A stretch of DNA of 24,426 bases from CAYRTV01 sp964505785 (GTDB taxonomy: Bacteria > Acidobacteriota > Aminicenantia > Aminicenantales > Aminicenantaceae). Below, in pieces: positions 7,360 through 14,336 of this stretch. The notes beneath the pieces are model-generated. The model made no database searches. It saw nothing but the letters and a program-made list of their open reading frames with translations, and had not been told where the DNA came from. The position numbers were made by a program, and so were the translations under genes. The DNA lies in assembly GCA_964505785.1 (NCBI GenBank), contig CAZDJZ010000030.1:1-24426 (forward strand), given 5' to 3'. The stretch's first letter is position 1; the number at the start of each line of letters is the position of its first letter.

Positions 7360-9477
7360 TTACTCTTTAAGGATTATCCTGGCGTCAACAATAGCACAGC
7401 CTTTGCCTTCCGGGTAGACAAACAAAGGATTGATGTCCAGCTCGCGGATGGCATCAAAATCCGCCGCCAGTTGGGATAATCGCTTGAGACAGTCCTCGAT
7501 AGCGGGGATATCATAGACTGGACCGCCCCGGTAACCGTCCAGAATTTTATATGTCCGGGTGGTAGTGATCATGCGGCGGGCCGACAGCTCGGTTACAGGC
7601 GCCAGGCGGAACGTCACATCCTCCAGGACCTCGACATAAATACCGCCAAGGCCGAACATCAGAATGGGTCCGAACTGCGGGTCATTACTTACGCCCAGTA
7701 TCACCTCTTGACCCTTGCCCGCCATTTCCTCCACCAGGATTCCCTTGATTCTTGTTTCCGGATTTCGGTTGAGAACAGACTGCCGGATTTCCTGAAAAGC
7801 CGCCCGGACTTCCACTCCGCTCTTCAACCCGACCCGGACACCGCCGAAATCGAACTTATGAATCACATCCGGAGACGTGACTTTCATCACCACCGGATAA
7901 CCAATTTCATCTGCGGCCGCCGCAGCTTCATCCGGTGAAGATGTTAATTTTGACCGAACCACGGGAAACCCATAAGCTTCCATGACCTCATAGGCTTCCG
8001 GTTCCATCAGAAAAGTGCGGCCGTCCGCACGTACTTTTTCCATTACCTGGGCGGCCTGCTCTTTATCTACATCGTATTTTTTGATTTCTGTGGCCGGTTT
8101 TTTCATCCACCAGGTGAAACGTGTCAGCTCCGCCAGAGCCCGGGCCGCGGATTCGGGAAAGCGATAGGTGGGGATCTTGTTCTCTTCCAGAATCTCAATG
8201 CCGGCGGATACATCGTAAACACCCAGCAAACAGCATAAAACCGGTTTCTTGTGAGCTTTGGCCTGCCGGACAATGGCATGCGCGATTTCCTCAACGTGGG
8301 TGAATGCGGTGGGAGTTAAAATCACGATAGCGGAATGAACCTGGCTGTCAGACAACAGAGTATCCAGGCCCCCTTCATATTGTTTTTCTTGTGCCTCCGC
8401 GATTAAATCCAGGGGATTATTAGGACTCACTCCCGGCGGAAGCACCTCACGGAGCTCTTTCTGTGTCTTTTCTGAAAATGGATCGACTTTGATGCCGTGT
8501 TGAATGCATGTGTCGGTAGCTAAAATTCCCGGACCGCCTGAGTTGGTGATAATGGCGGCATGGTTCCCTTTCGGGAGAGGCTGGCTGGAAAAAGCTTTGA
8601 CATAATCAAAAACTTCTTCCAGCGTTTCGCCCCGCATGACTCCGCTTTGCTCAAAGATGGCGTCATACACCCGGTCAGATCCGGCCAGCGAGCCTGTATG
8701 CGAAGAAACCGCTTTAGCACCGATCACCGTCCGGCCGGCTTTAAGCGCCAGAACCGGCTTGGGATTTTCGGGGTGATCGGTGATTTCCTGGGCGATCCGC
8801 ATAAATTCACGGCCGTCCGCCAGGTCTTCCAGATACATGAGAATCACATCCGTCTTGGGATCGTCTTTCAGATACCGTAATAAGTCATTTTCATTCACCC
8901 CGGCCTTGTTCCCCATACTGATGAATTTGGAAAAACCAATATTGGCTTCCTTGGCATAATCAAGAACGGCCACGCATAAGGCCCCGCTTTGAGAAAGAAA
9001 GGCGATATTGCCTTCTTCCGGCATGGATGTGCCGAAGGTGGCGTTCATGGATGTCTCGGCAGCGGTATTGATCACACCCAGACAGTTCGGCCCGATATGA
9101 GCAATGTTATGTTTCCGGATCACTTCCTGGACCTCTTTTTCCAGGGCGGCGCCTTTTTCGCCCGTCTCTTTGAAGCCTGCCGAAATGGTTACAGCGGCTT
9201 TAATTCCTTTTTGGCCGCAGTCGTCCAATACCGGAGCAACATAAGGAGCCGGTACGATCACAACCGCCAAATCCACCGGGTCGGGGATATCCAAGACACT
9301 GGGGTATGTTTTGAATCCCAGAATCCCGCCGGCCTTGGGATTGACCGGATAGACAATGCCTTGAAAACGGCTGTCAATGATATTAGCCAGCAGGGAATGA
9401 CCGACACTGCCCGGCTGCCTGGAGGCGCCGATCACAGCCACACTTTTTGGATGGAAAATAGAATCCAGTCTTTTCAT
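7360..9477 (-). CDS. acd: acetyl/acyl-CoA synthetase (ADP-forming), alpha-beta fusion
   Basis: Cytoplasmic enzyme converting acyl-CoA + ADP + Pi to acid + CoA + ATP, used by fermenters to gain ATP from amino-acid or sugar breakdown. It is a single 705-residue chain joining both subunits. Residues about 5-130 are the CoA-binding Rossmann domain (SVAVIGASRQPGSVG), followed by succinyl-CoA-ligase-like domains with SHTGSLAGSD, whose His260 is the expected phosphohistidine. The C-terminal part is an ATP-grasp domain with YPVVMKVTSPDVIHK and the second transfer His540. The motif after His540 reads HKFDFGGV rather than the usual HKSDxGGV, so acyl preference may be shifted. The ATG at 9475-9477 is preferred to the GTG at 9483 because AAGGA sits 7 bases before the ATG and too close to the GTG. 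Acid substrate cannot be read from sequence. Confidence 0.92.
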   Translation of the reverse strand: MKRLDSIFHPKSVAVIGASRQPGSVGHSLLANIIDSRFQGIVYPVNPKAGGILGFKTYPSVLDIPDPVDLAVVIVPAPYVAPVLDDCGQKGIKAAVTISAGFKETGEKGAALEKEVQEVIRKHNIAHIGPNCLGVINTAAETSMNATFGTSMPEEGNIAFLSQSGALCVAVLDYAKEANIGFSKFISMGNKAGVNENDLLRYLKDDPKTDVILMYLEDLADGREFMRIAQEITDHPENPKPVLALKAGRTVIGAKAVSSHTGSLAGSDRVYDAIFEQSGVMRGETLEEVFDYVKAFSSQPLPKGNHAAIITNSGGPGILATDTCIQHGIKVDPFSEKTQKELREVLPPGVSPNNPLDLIAEAQEKQYEGGLDTLLSDSQVHSAIVILTPTAFTHVEEIAHAIVRQAKAHKKPVLCCLLGVYDVSAGIEILEENKIPTYRFPESAARALAELTRFTWWMKKPATEIKKYDVDKEQAAQVMEKVRADGRTFLMEPEAYEVMEAYGFPVVRSKLTSSPDEAAAAADEIGYPVVMKVTSPDVIHKFDFGGVRVGLKSGVEVRAAFQEIRQSVLNRNPETRIKGILVEEMAGKGQEVILGVSNDPQFGPILMFGLGGIYVEVLEDVTFRLAPVTELSARRMITTTRTYKILDGYRGGPVYDIPAIEDCLKRLSQLAADFDAIRELDINPLFVYPEGKGCAIVDARIILKE

Positions 9478-9546
9478 GGTCACGTCCTTAATCTTTTAGA
9501 GATAAAACAGTTTTCCAGGCCGGCCCGGATTCTGTCCGTTTTATTT

Positions 9547-9575
9547 ATTGTAATCCGCCGGCTGCAAAAACTCAA
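9547..9575 (-). promoter_or_regulatory. sigma-70 promoter of the ADP-forming synthetase, with overlapping palindrome
   Basis: Read on the minus strand: TTGAGT (9570-9575), 17 bases, TACAAT (9547-9552). A perfect 10-bp palindrome CTCAATTGAG (9571-9580) overlaps the -35, a position where a bound repressor would block polymerase. Confidence 0.6.
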
Positions 9576-9635
9576 TTGAGGGTCGCCTTTAATGCGTATG
9601 TCATTCAGGATATAATAATATTAAAGACTGCTTAT

Positions 9636-9760
9636 GTAATTCCCGAAGCGAAGTGAGGGGAATCTTGGAATGCGCTGTTCGCTGCGCGCGTATTGATCGA
9701 GTTTATCGTGCTCTATGCGTTCCTTTCATCTATTCGGTTTGGGGCACCGGACATGAAATG
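9636..9760 (+). repeat. REP-like dispersed repeat, copy B (doublet)
   Basis: The left arm ATTCCCGAAGCGAAGTGAGG leading to GGGAATCTTGGAATGC matches the left arm of copy C. The right arm has CTATTCGGTTTGGGG, compared with CTATTCGGCTTGGGG in copy C. The middle (9671-9710) also resembles sequence just after copy C (22406-22445), so modules are shuffled between copies. Confidence 0.75.
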
Positions 9761-9889
9761 CTAATTACGAAAGGCTTCGGCATGGTTTTCAGATTTGAGG
9801 TTTGAGATTTTAGATATTTAAGCTGGAGAGGGATCTTATGGGCGTTTATGCGCCCAAAGAAATAAATCAGGAAAAAATTGGAGGTTTAC

Positions 9890-10789
9890 ATGAATTTACC
9901 AGCTATTTGGGAACAAGTAAGCGTCTGGCTGTTATCCGCAGGCGTACGGATATTGATCATATTTATCCTGGCCTTGGTACTGATACGTATCAGCCGGATG
10001 GTTTCGCGCCGCATGATGTCATTGTTTTTGGAAAAGAAAAAAGATGAGGAGGCGGAAAAACGGGCTAATACACTCAGCAGTGTCATTTCCAAAGTATTAA
10101 GCATAGTCATTTGGGTATTTGCCTTGATAACCATACTGGGAGAATTGAATATTGAAATCGGACCGATTCTGGCGGCAGCCGGTATTGTCGGATTGGCCGT
10201 TGGATTCGCCGGCCAGAGTATGGTTAAAGATTACCTGAATGGATTCTATATTCTACTCTGGGACCAAATTCGGGTCGGCGATGTTGTGCAAATCGCGGGT
10301 CAGGGTGGATTTGTGGAAGATGTCAACCTGAAAATGACCACAATCCGCGATTTGGCGGGGAATGTTCATTTTATTCCTAACGGAATCATCGATGTGGTCA
10401 CAAATATGACCAAAGAATATTCACGATATGTGTTTGAAATCGGGGTTGCTTACCGGGAGGATGTGGATGAAGTGATTGAGATTGTCAAAAAACTCGATGA
10501 AGATATGCGTAATGAACCGGAGTATAAAAATATCATTCTGGAACCCATTGAGATTTTAGGGCTGGACAAATTCGGCGATTCCGCTATTGTCATCAAAGCC
10601 CGCAACAAGACCAAACCCATCAAACAGTGGATGGTGGGCCGGGAATTTAACCGCAGAATGAAAAAGAAATTTGATGAATTGGGTATCGAGATCCCCTTTC
10701 CGCATACCACCCTCTATATGGGTGAGGACAAGCAGGGCGAATCCCCGCCTCTGCGCGTGCTGATGGAAGAAAGCGGGGAAAAACAGTAA
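9890..10789 (+). CDS. MscS family small-conductance mechanosensitive channel
   Basis: Inner-membrane tension-gated channel of 299 residues that releases solutes on osmotic downshock. Three membrane segments are visible: about residues 15-35, 66-86 and a Gly/Ala-rich pore helix from 93 (AAAGIVGLAVGFAGQ), followed by the family signature in which KDYLNGFYIL leads into the beta domain (IRVGDVVQIAGQGGFVEDV). The cytoplasmic vestibule domain follows (about 130-280), ending IPFPHTTLYMGE. Length is like that of E. coli MscS. The ATG at 9890 is chosen because GGAGG lies 5 bases upstream; the longer TTG start at 9878 would place this box inside the gene. A hairpin TGGGCG-TTTATG-CGCCCA (9839-9856) lies in the leader. 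Confidence 0.93.
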   Translation: MNLPAIWEQVSVWLLSAGVRILIIFILALVLIRISRMVSRRMMSLFLEKKKDEEAEKRANTLSSVISKVLSIVIWVFALITILGELNIEIGPILAAAGIVGLAVGFAGQSMVKDYLNGFYILLWDQIRVGDVVQIAGQGGFVEDVNLKMTTIRDLAGNVHFIPNGIIDVVTNMTKEYSRYVFEIGVAYREDVDEVIEIVKKLDEDMRNEPEYKNIILEPIEILGLDKFGDSAIVIKARNKTKPIKQWMVGREFNRRMKKKFDELGIEIPFPHTTLYMGEDKQGESPPLRVLMEESGEKQ

Positions 10790-11170
10790 TTTAGCATGAA
10801 AATGATCCGCTAAGGTTTCCACGGGGTGCATTAACGCCTAAAGGACTCAAGCTGCTTTGCAGGAGTTAAAAGTGACAGCAGCGATTAGAAATCAAAAATA
10901 AACCGAAGCCGAATATTTAAACACATTGATGGAAATGAACGTGGGCCCAACAAGCCGAACGGAAAGACAAAAAAGACTGAATAGACTGAAAAGACGTAGA
11001 CAGACCCAGATAGACCTAGATGGACTTAGATGGACTTGGAGGGACGAGAAGTGTTGAACAACAGATTGAAAAATAATCCGGAGAATGAGAAAAAAATAAT
11101 TCGCCTGCGTTTTATATAACAAAGACCAAAAACTCGGGCGACGAGTGTGTCATACGGAAAAAAGGAAGCG
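10790..11170. other. intergenic region with AGAC-rich repeat
   Basis: 381 bases between the channel and the zinc-finger protein. It holds the AGAC-rich low-complexity repeat at about 10955-11045 and no gene I would support. No sigma-factor gene precedes the anti-sigma-like protein. Short open frames here consist of the repeat itself. Confidence 0.65.
10955..11045 (+). repeat. AGAC-rich degenerate repeat, copy 1
   Basis: About ten AGAC/GGAC units at irregular 4-10 base spacing, ending in near-tandem decamers (TAGATGGACT-like, three to four units). The order GAACGGAAA, GACA, GAATAGACT, CCTAGATGGA recurs in the reverse complement of about 22455-22516, so it is a dispersed element rather than only a local simple repeat. 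Confidence 0.6.
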
Positions 11171-11818
11171 ATGGACAAAAATAATCTTAATAAAAACGAG
11201 GTCAAGGTGGACAATTGCCCGGATCCGGAAAAACTGGTGCAAGCCGCACGGCTGGAACTGCCGCTTAAGGAACGCTTGGACGTGATTGAGCATATAGATA
11301 CATGCAGCTCCTGCGCGCAGGAGTTCCAAACGATCATCGCGATCCTGAAAAAAGAGAAGGAATTCCTAAGCCGGATCGAAAAAGAAACCGGTAAAATTGA
11401 AGAAAAGCGGCGCCCATGGTATGCCCGGGCCGGGCCGGTATTGGCGGCGGCATCCGCTGTGTTTCTGCTGTTAGCGGCAACTGTTTTTTTTCTCTTTCTT
11501 AACCGGCCTGAGCCGCTTAACTTGAGAAGCGGCGGAAATGCCATCCAGGTGAAGGCACCGGTTACGTCAATGCGGCAATCCAAACTCCGCTTCGTGTGGG
11601 AACCATCAAAAGGGGCGCAATACTACCGGATCAGCGTCTTTGGGGATGACCTTCAGCCCCTATGGGAAAGCAGACAAATCTATACGACTGAGTGGACTTC
11701 CGGTCCTGAACTTAAGTCCCGGATGCAGAGCGGTCGAACTTATTTCTGGATGGTGACGGCCTACCTTGCGGATGGAAACACCCGCGAGTCCGAGCTGATT
11801 CAGTTTACTTTGAAGTAA
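11171..11818 (+). CDS. membrane-anchored zinc-finger (anti-sigma-factor-like) protein
   Basis: A 215-residue single-pass protein. The N-terminal cytoplasmic part has a putative zinc site of the zf-HC2/anti-sigma type: Cys16, then His41-xxx-Cys45-xx-Cys48 (HIDTCSSC). One transmembrane helix spans about 88-110. The extracytoplasmic part (about 125-215) resembles a fibronectin/Ig-like fold (FVWEPSKGAQYYRISVF, AYLADG). Such proteins usually sequester an ECF sigma factor, but no sigma gene is next to it, so the partner would be elsewhere or the role may differ. The ATG at 11171 has AAGGA upstream; a GTG at 11147 is in frame but has no ribosome site. It is on the same strand as the toxin-antitoxin genes but separated by 81 bases with their own promoter. 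Confidence 0.75.
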   Translation: MDKNNLNKNEVKVDNCPDPEKLVQAARLELPLKERLDVIEHIDTCSSCAQEFQTIIAILKKEKEFLSRIEKETGKIEEKRRPWYARAGPVLAAASAVFLLLAATVFFLFLNRPEPLNLRSGGNAIQVKAPVTSMRQSKLRFVWEPSKGAQYYRISVFGDDLQPLWESRQIYTTEWTSGPELKSRMQSGRTYFWMVTAYLADGNTRESELIQFTLK

Positions 11819-11845
11819 GACCTTGCTGCCAAATGCGAAGCCCAC

Positions 11846-11880
11846 TTGCAACAGACCTAAATTAAGACTATTATAAGGTC
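11846..11880 (+). promoter_or_regulatory. promoter and candidate autoregulatory operator of the toxin-antitoxin pair
   Basis: TTGCAA (11846-11851), 17 bases, TATTAT (11869-11874). An inverted repeat GACCT (11854-11858) / AGGTC (11876-11880) brackets the -10. Phd/YefM antitoxins normally bind such repeats to repress their own operon. Confidence 0.5.
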
Positions 11881-11899
11881 ATATGCAAGGAGAAGCAAA

Positions 11900-12184
11900 A
11901 TGAAATACAGTGAATCCGTTAAGCCGATCAGTTACGTCAAAGCCCACGCCGCCAAAGTCATCCGAGAGATTTCCGAAAATAAAAAAACGATGGTGATTAC
12001 ACAAAACGGAGAAGCTAAGGCCGTTCTCCAGGATGTTCGGTCCTATGAACAAACTCAGGAAAGCATGGCGTTTTTAAAGATCCTGGCATTGAGTAATCAG
12101 AGTCTGCAGAAAGGAAAAGTAAAATCCTTAGAAGAAAGCTTTCGGGATATTCAGAAAAAAATGAATGAAATAAAACGCAAATGA
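11900..12184 (+). CDS. type II antitoxin, Phd/YefM family
   Basis: A 94-residue antitoxin. The N-terminal half carries the Phd/YefM DNA-binding fold signature (VKPISYVKAHAAKVIREI, then MVITQNGEAKAVLQD). The C-terminal part is charged and helical (KSLEESFRDIQKKMNEIKRK) and would wrap the toxin. AAGGAGA lies 9 bases before the ATG. The stop overlaps the toxin start (ATGA at 12181-12184), which is standard translational coupling. The pair is relatively AT-rich next to the sulfur operon, consistent with acquisition by transfer. Confidence 0.92.
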   Translation: MKYSESVKPISYVKAHAAKVIREISENKKTMVITQNGEAKAVLQDVRSYEQTQESMAFLKILALSNQSLQKGKVKSLEESFRDIQKKMNEIKRK

Positions 12185-12507
12185 GTTATCGAGTCTTTAT
12201 GATCGAAGATGCGGAACAGGATATCCTTGAGATCTATACATATATCATCCAATCAGATTCACCGGAAAATTCACAGAACGTTATTGAAAAAATTAAAGAA
12301 ATAAGCAGCAGCTTAAAAACTCATCCGAACCGGGGACATTTTCCTCAAGAATTGGAACGAATCGGGATCAAGGAATATCACGAAATTCATTTCAAGCCCT
12401 ATCGAATCATTTACCGTATTGCAGGAAATGAGGTCTATATTCACAGTATATTAGACAGCCGGCGGGACTTGCAGGAATTATTAGAAAAAAGACTGCTGCG
12501 GCCGTAA
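12181..12507 (+). CDS. type II toxin, RelE/ParE superfamily
   Basis: A 108-residue toxin of the RelE/ParE fold. Visible features are an N-terminal helical region (EDAEQDILEIYTYI), the HPNRGHFPQEL turn, and the core strands FKPYRIIYRI and VYIHSILDSRRDLQELL. RelE members cleave mRNA on ribosomes and ParE members poison gyrase; the lack of a clear RelE catalytic set and the C-terminal DSRRDLQ.LL make the ParE-like subgroup more likely, but this is not certain. Its stop is only 3 bases from the stop of the convergent iscU-like gene, so no separate terminator fits between them. Confidence 0.9.
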   Translation: MSYRVFMIEDAEQDILEIYTYIIQSDSPENSQNVIEKIKEISSSLKTHPNRGHFPQELERIGIKEYHEIHFKPYRIIYRIAGNEVYIHSILDSRRDLQELLEKRLLRP

Positions 12508-12510
12508 AAT

Positions 12511-13149
12511 TCACCCTTCAAAAGTAACCTTGACCTTTTTCACATCCCACAGGGTTTCGATTTTTTCGGCGATTTCCTCTTTGATATTGGCAGCGAATTG
12601 ATGATCAGGCGGCAGCTTGACCTCAATGGTGACAATGCCTTCCTGAACCTGAATATCGCCGATCAGATTGGTCTGGACCACATCCAGTCCTTGGAGAGGA
12701 TCCATCACCCGGCGGAGGCGTTTTTTAACGGATTTTTCAGTAGTGGGTCCTTTCTTTTTCACCAGGCCGTGTTTTTCCTCGTAATTCTCAATAGCAGCGC
12801 GCAGTCCCTGTACGGCCAAAACGGAACAATGGACTTTGAGTTTGGGCAAGCCCCCCAGAGCTTCCGAAGCCTGTTTCCAGGTGATTTTTTTGGCCTCATC
12901 CAGGGTTTTGCCTTTGGCCAGCTCGGTAATGATGGAACCGGTAGCGATATTGGACGCGCAGCCGTAAGACTCGAACTTGATATCTTTAATAATTTTGGTA
13001 TCCTCATCGACATCGATATAAACCGCCACCATATCCCCGCAGGCCGGGCTGCCTTCCACGGCTTTGCCGTCCGGTTTTTCGATTTTGCCGACATTCCTGG
13101 GGTTGCGGAAATGTTCCATGACTTTTTCGCTGTATGGAAAATCGGACAT
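12511..13149 (-). CDS. iscU: IscU/NifU-type Fe-S scaffold fused to a MIP18 (DUF59) domain
   Basis: A 212-residue protein, longer than the usual 120-150 residue IscU. Residues 1-128 are a complete IscU scaffold with all ligands: Cys37 and Asp39 (SPACGD), Cys64 (YGCASN) and His107-Cys108 (VHCSVLA), so it should assemble [2Fe-2S]/[4Fe-4S] clusters. After a basic linker (about 130-140), residues 141-212 resemble a MIP18/DUF59 domain (RRVMDPLQGLDVV, LIGDIQV, VTIEVKLP, ending VKKVKVTF). It is not the CxxC Nfu domain. The Cys usually found in DUF59 (in a CP motif) is absent; the site reads LPPDHQF. It is the last gene of the sulfur operon; its ATG overlaps the iscS-like stop by one base (TAATG), with AAGGAGG inside that gene. 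Confidence 0.9.
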   Translation of the reverse strand: MSDFPYSEKVMEHFRNPRNVGKIEKPDGKAVEGSPACGDMVAVYIDVDEDTKIIKDIKFESYGCASNIATGSIITELAKGKTLDEAKKITWKQASEALGGLPKLKVHCSVLAVQGLRAAIENYEEKHGLVKKKGPTTEKSVKKRLRRVMDPLQGLDVVQTNLIGDIQVQEGIVTIEVKLPPDHQFAANIKEEIAEKIETLWDVKKVKVTFEG

Positions 13150-14327
13150 TATGATTCCTCCTTCTTGTGCTTTAACGGACTTATTTTACGGAGCTGCTCC
13201 GCGACCTCAGTCAGGGCATCGACCGCATTTTCGACATCTTCCAATGTATTAAAACGGCCGAAGGTAAAGCGCAGCGACCCATGGGCCCGCTCATGGTCGC
13301 CCCCGATGCCGGTGATCACATGGCTGGCTTCCAGAGACCGGCTGAAGCAAGCCGAGCCGGTGCTGAGGGCAAAACCCCGCATATCCAGATGCAGGGTGAT
13401 CGATTCGCCCTCCACAAAGTGAATGGTGAGATTGGCGTTTTGCGGCAGGCGCTTTTTCCGCGGGCCGTTTAAAGTAGTATCTGGAATCTCTTCCAGCACC
13501 CGGTTTATGAGCCGGTCGCGCAGGGACTGAATACGCTGGTTTTCTTCATCCGTGATCAGCTCCACCGCTTTGGCGAATCCCACAGCGCCGGGAATATTTT
13601 CCGTGCCGGCGCGCCGGTCGAATTCTTGAAATCCGCCGTCCATCCATTTTCTAAACGGCATATTCTTGCGCAGGTAAAGGCCGCCGATCCCCTTAGGGCC
13701 GTGGATCGTATGGGCTGAAACCGTGGCCAGGTCCACAGGAATCTTCTGCACGTCCAGCGGCACACGGCCGAAGGTATGCGTGGCATCAGTATGAAAAAAA
13801 ACATCTTTTTCCTGACAGATATGCGAAATGGTTTGTATATCCTGCAGGGTTCCGATTTCCTGGTTGGCATGCTGAATGGATACTAAGAATGTCTCTCCGG
13901 TTATGGAATCCCGCAGCTGGTCCAAATCCACGAATCCTTCTTTGTCCACATCCAGGGTGGTAACTTGGAATCCGTCTCTTTCCAGCGCCCGTGCGGAATG
14001 CAGGACAGGAAAATCCTCAATCCCGGAAACGATCAGGTGTTTTCCCTTCTTTTCCGCCAAGGCGGCAGCGGCGCCTTTAAGCGCCATATTGCTCGATTCC
14101 GTGCTGCCGGAGGTAAAAATGAAGCTTTCCTTTTCCGCGTTCAGCCGGCCGGCCAGACTTGCACGGGCTTTATCCAATCCTTCGCGGGCCTGAATGCCCA
14201 GGGAATAACCGAACTCAGATGAAGCGACCGCGTAAACATCAAAAAAATAGGGCTGCATGGCTTCCAGGACTTTTTCGTCCATGCGCGACGCGGCGGCATT
14301 GTCCAAATACACATATTTTCGATCCAT
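13149..14327 (-). CDS. IscS/NifS-like cysteine desulfurase homologue lacking the PLP lysine
   Basis: Class V aminotransferase fold, 392 residues, close in length to E. coli IscS (404). Clear family features are LDNAA (8-12), FTSGSTESSN, the PLP-pyridine Asp181 (HTDAT), HGPKGIGGLYLR, the persulfide Cys327 in STGSACFSRSLE, and the LRFTFGRF segment. The PLP-anchoring Lys, expected after SxH, is Thr207 (SAHTIHGPKG; codon ACG at 13707-13709). Other pocket positions also differ from E. coli IscS by my alignment: His104 is Asp105, Asn155 is Gln156, Gln183 is His184, and the GNPSS motif near the N-terminus is AVASS. Normal cysteine desulfurase activity is therefore unlikely, while the Cys loop that hands sulfur to IscU is kept. 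AAGGAGG sits 4 bases before the ATG. It is co-transcribed with tusA, the dsrE2-like gene and iscU. Confidence 0.93.
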   Translation of the reverse strand: MDRKYVYLDNAAASRMDEKVLEAMQPYFFDVYAVASSEFGYSLGIQAREGLDKARASLAGRLNAEKESFIFTSGSTESSNMALKGAAAALAEKKGKHLIVSGIEDFPVLHSARALERDGFQVTTLDVDKEGFVDLDQLRDSITGETFLVSIQHANQEIGTLQDIQTISHICQEKDVFFHTDATHTFGRVPLDVQKIPVDLATVSAHTIHGPKGIGGLYLRKNMPFRKWMDGGFQEFDRRAGTENIPGAVGFAKAVELITDEENQRIQSLRDRLINRVLEEIPDTTLNGPRKKRLPQNANLTIHFVEGESITLHLDMRGFALSTGSACFSRSLEASHVITGIGGDHERAHGSLRFTFGRFNTLEDVENAVDALTEVAEQLRKISPLKHKKEES

Positions 14328-14336
14328 GCTTCCTCC

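Larger units (their letters stand above)
9484..9889. other. intergenic region with divergent signals and repeat B
   Basis: 406 bases between divergent acd and mscS-like genes. It contains the minus-strand acd promoter, the palindrome CTCAATTGAG, REP-like copy B (9636-9760), a degenerate T/G-rich stretch around 9786-9822 and a small hairpin (9839-9856) before the channel gene. No gene is supported. Confidence 0.7.

Noticed and set aside
8989..9579. 196-residue plus-strand frame
   Set aside because: Shadow of the acyl-CoA synthetase gene.
9838..10047. 69-residue frame overlapping the channel start
   Set aside because: It has a fair ribosome site (GGAGAGGG), but most of it lies out of frame inside mscS and it has no recognisable features.
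10955..11045. CRISPR-like array
   Set aside because: Units are about 4-10 bases with irregular spacing and no spacers of uniform length.
10930..11058. Arginine-rich frame of about 42 codons
   Set aside because: It is a translation of the AGAC-rich repeat.
12598..13422. 274-residue plus-strand frame
   Set aside because: Antisense to the iscU-like and iscS-like genes, which have conserved motifs.
13707..13709. Sequencing error as the cause of Lys to Thr in the IscS-like protein
   Set aside because: A single AAG to ACG error could do it, but three other PLP-pocket positions and the GNPSS motif are also changed, so real divergence is more likely. Reads should still be checked.
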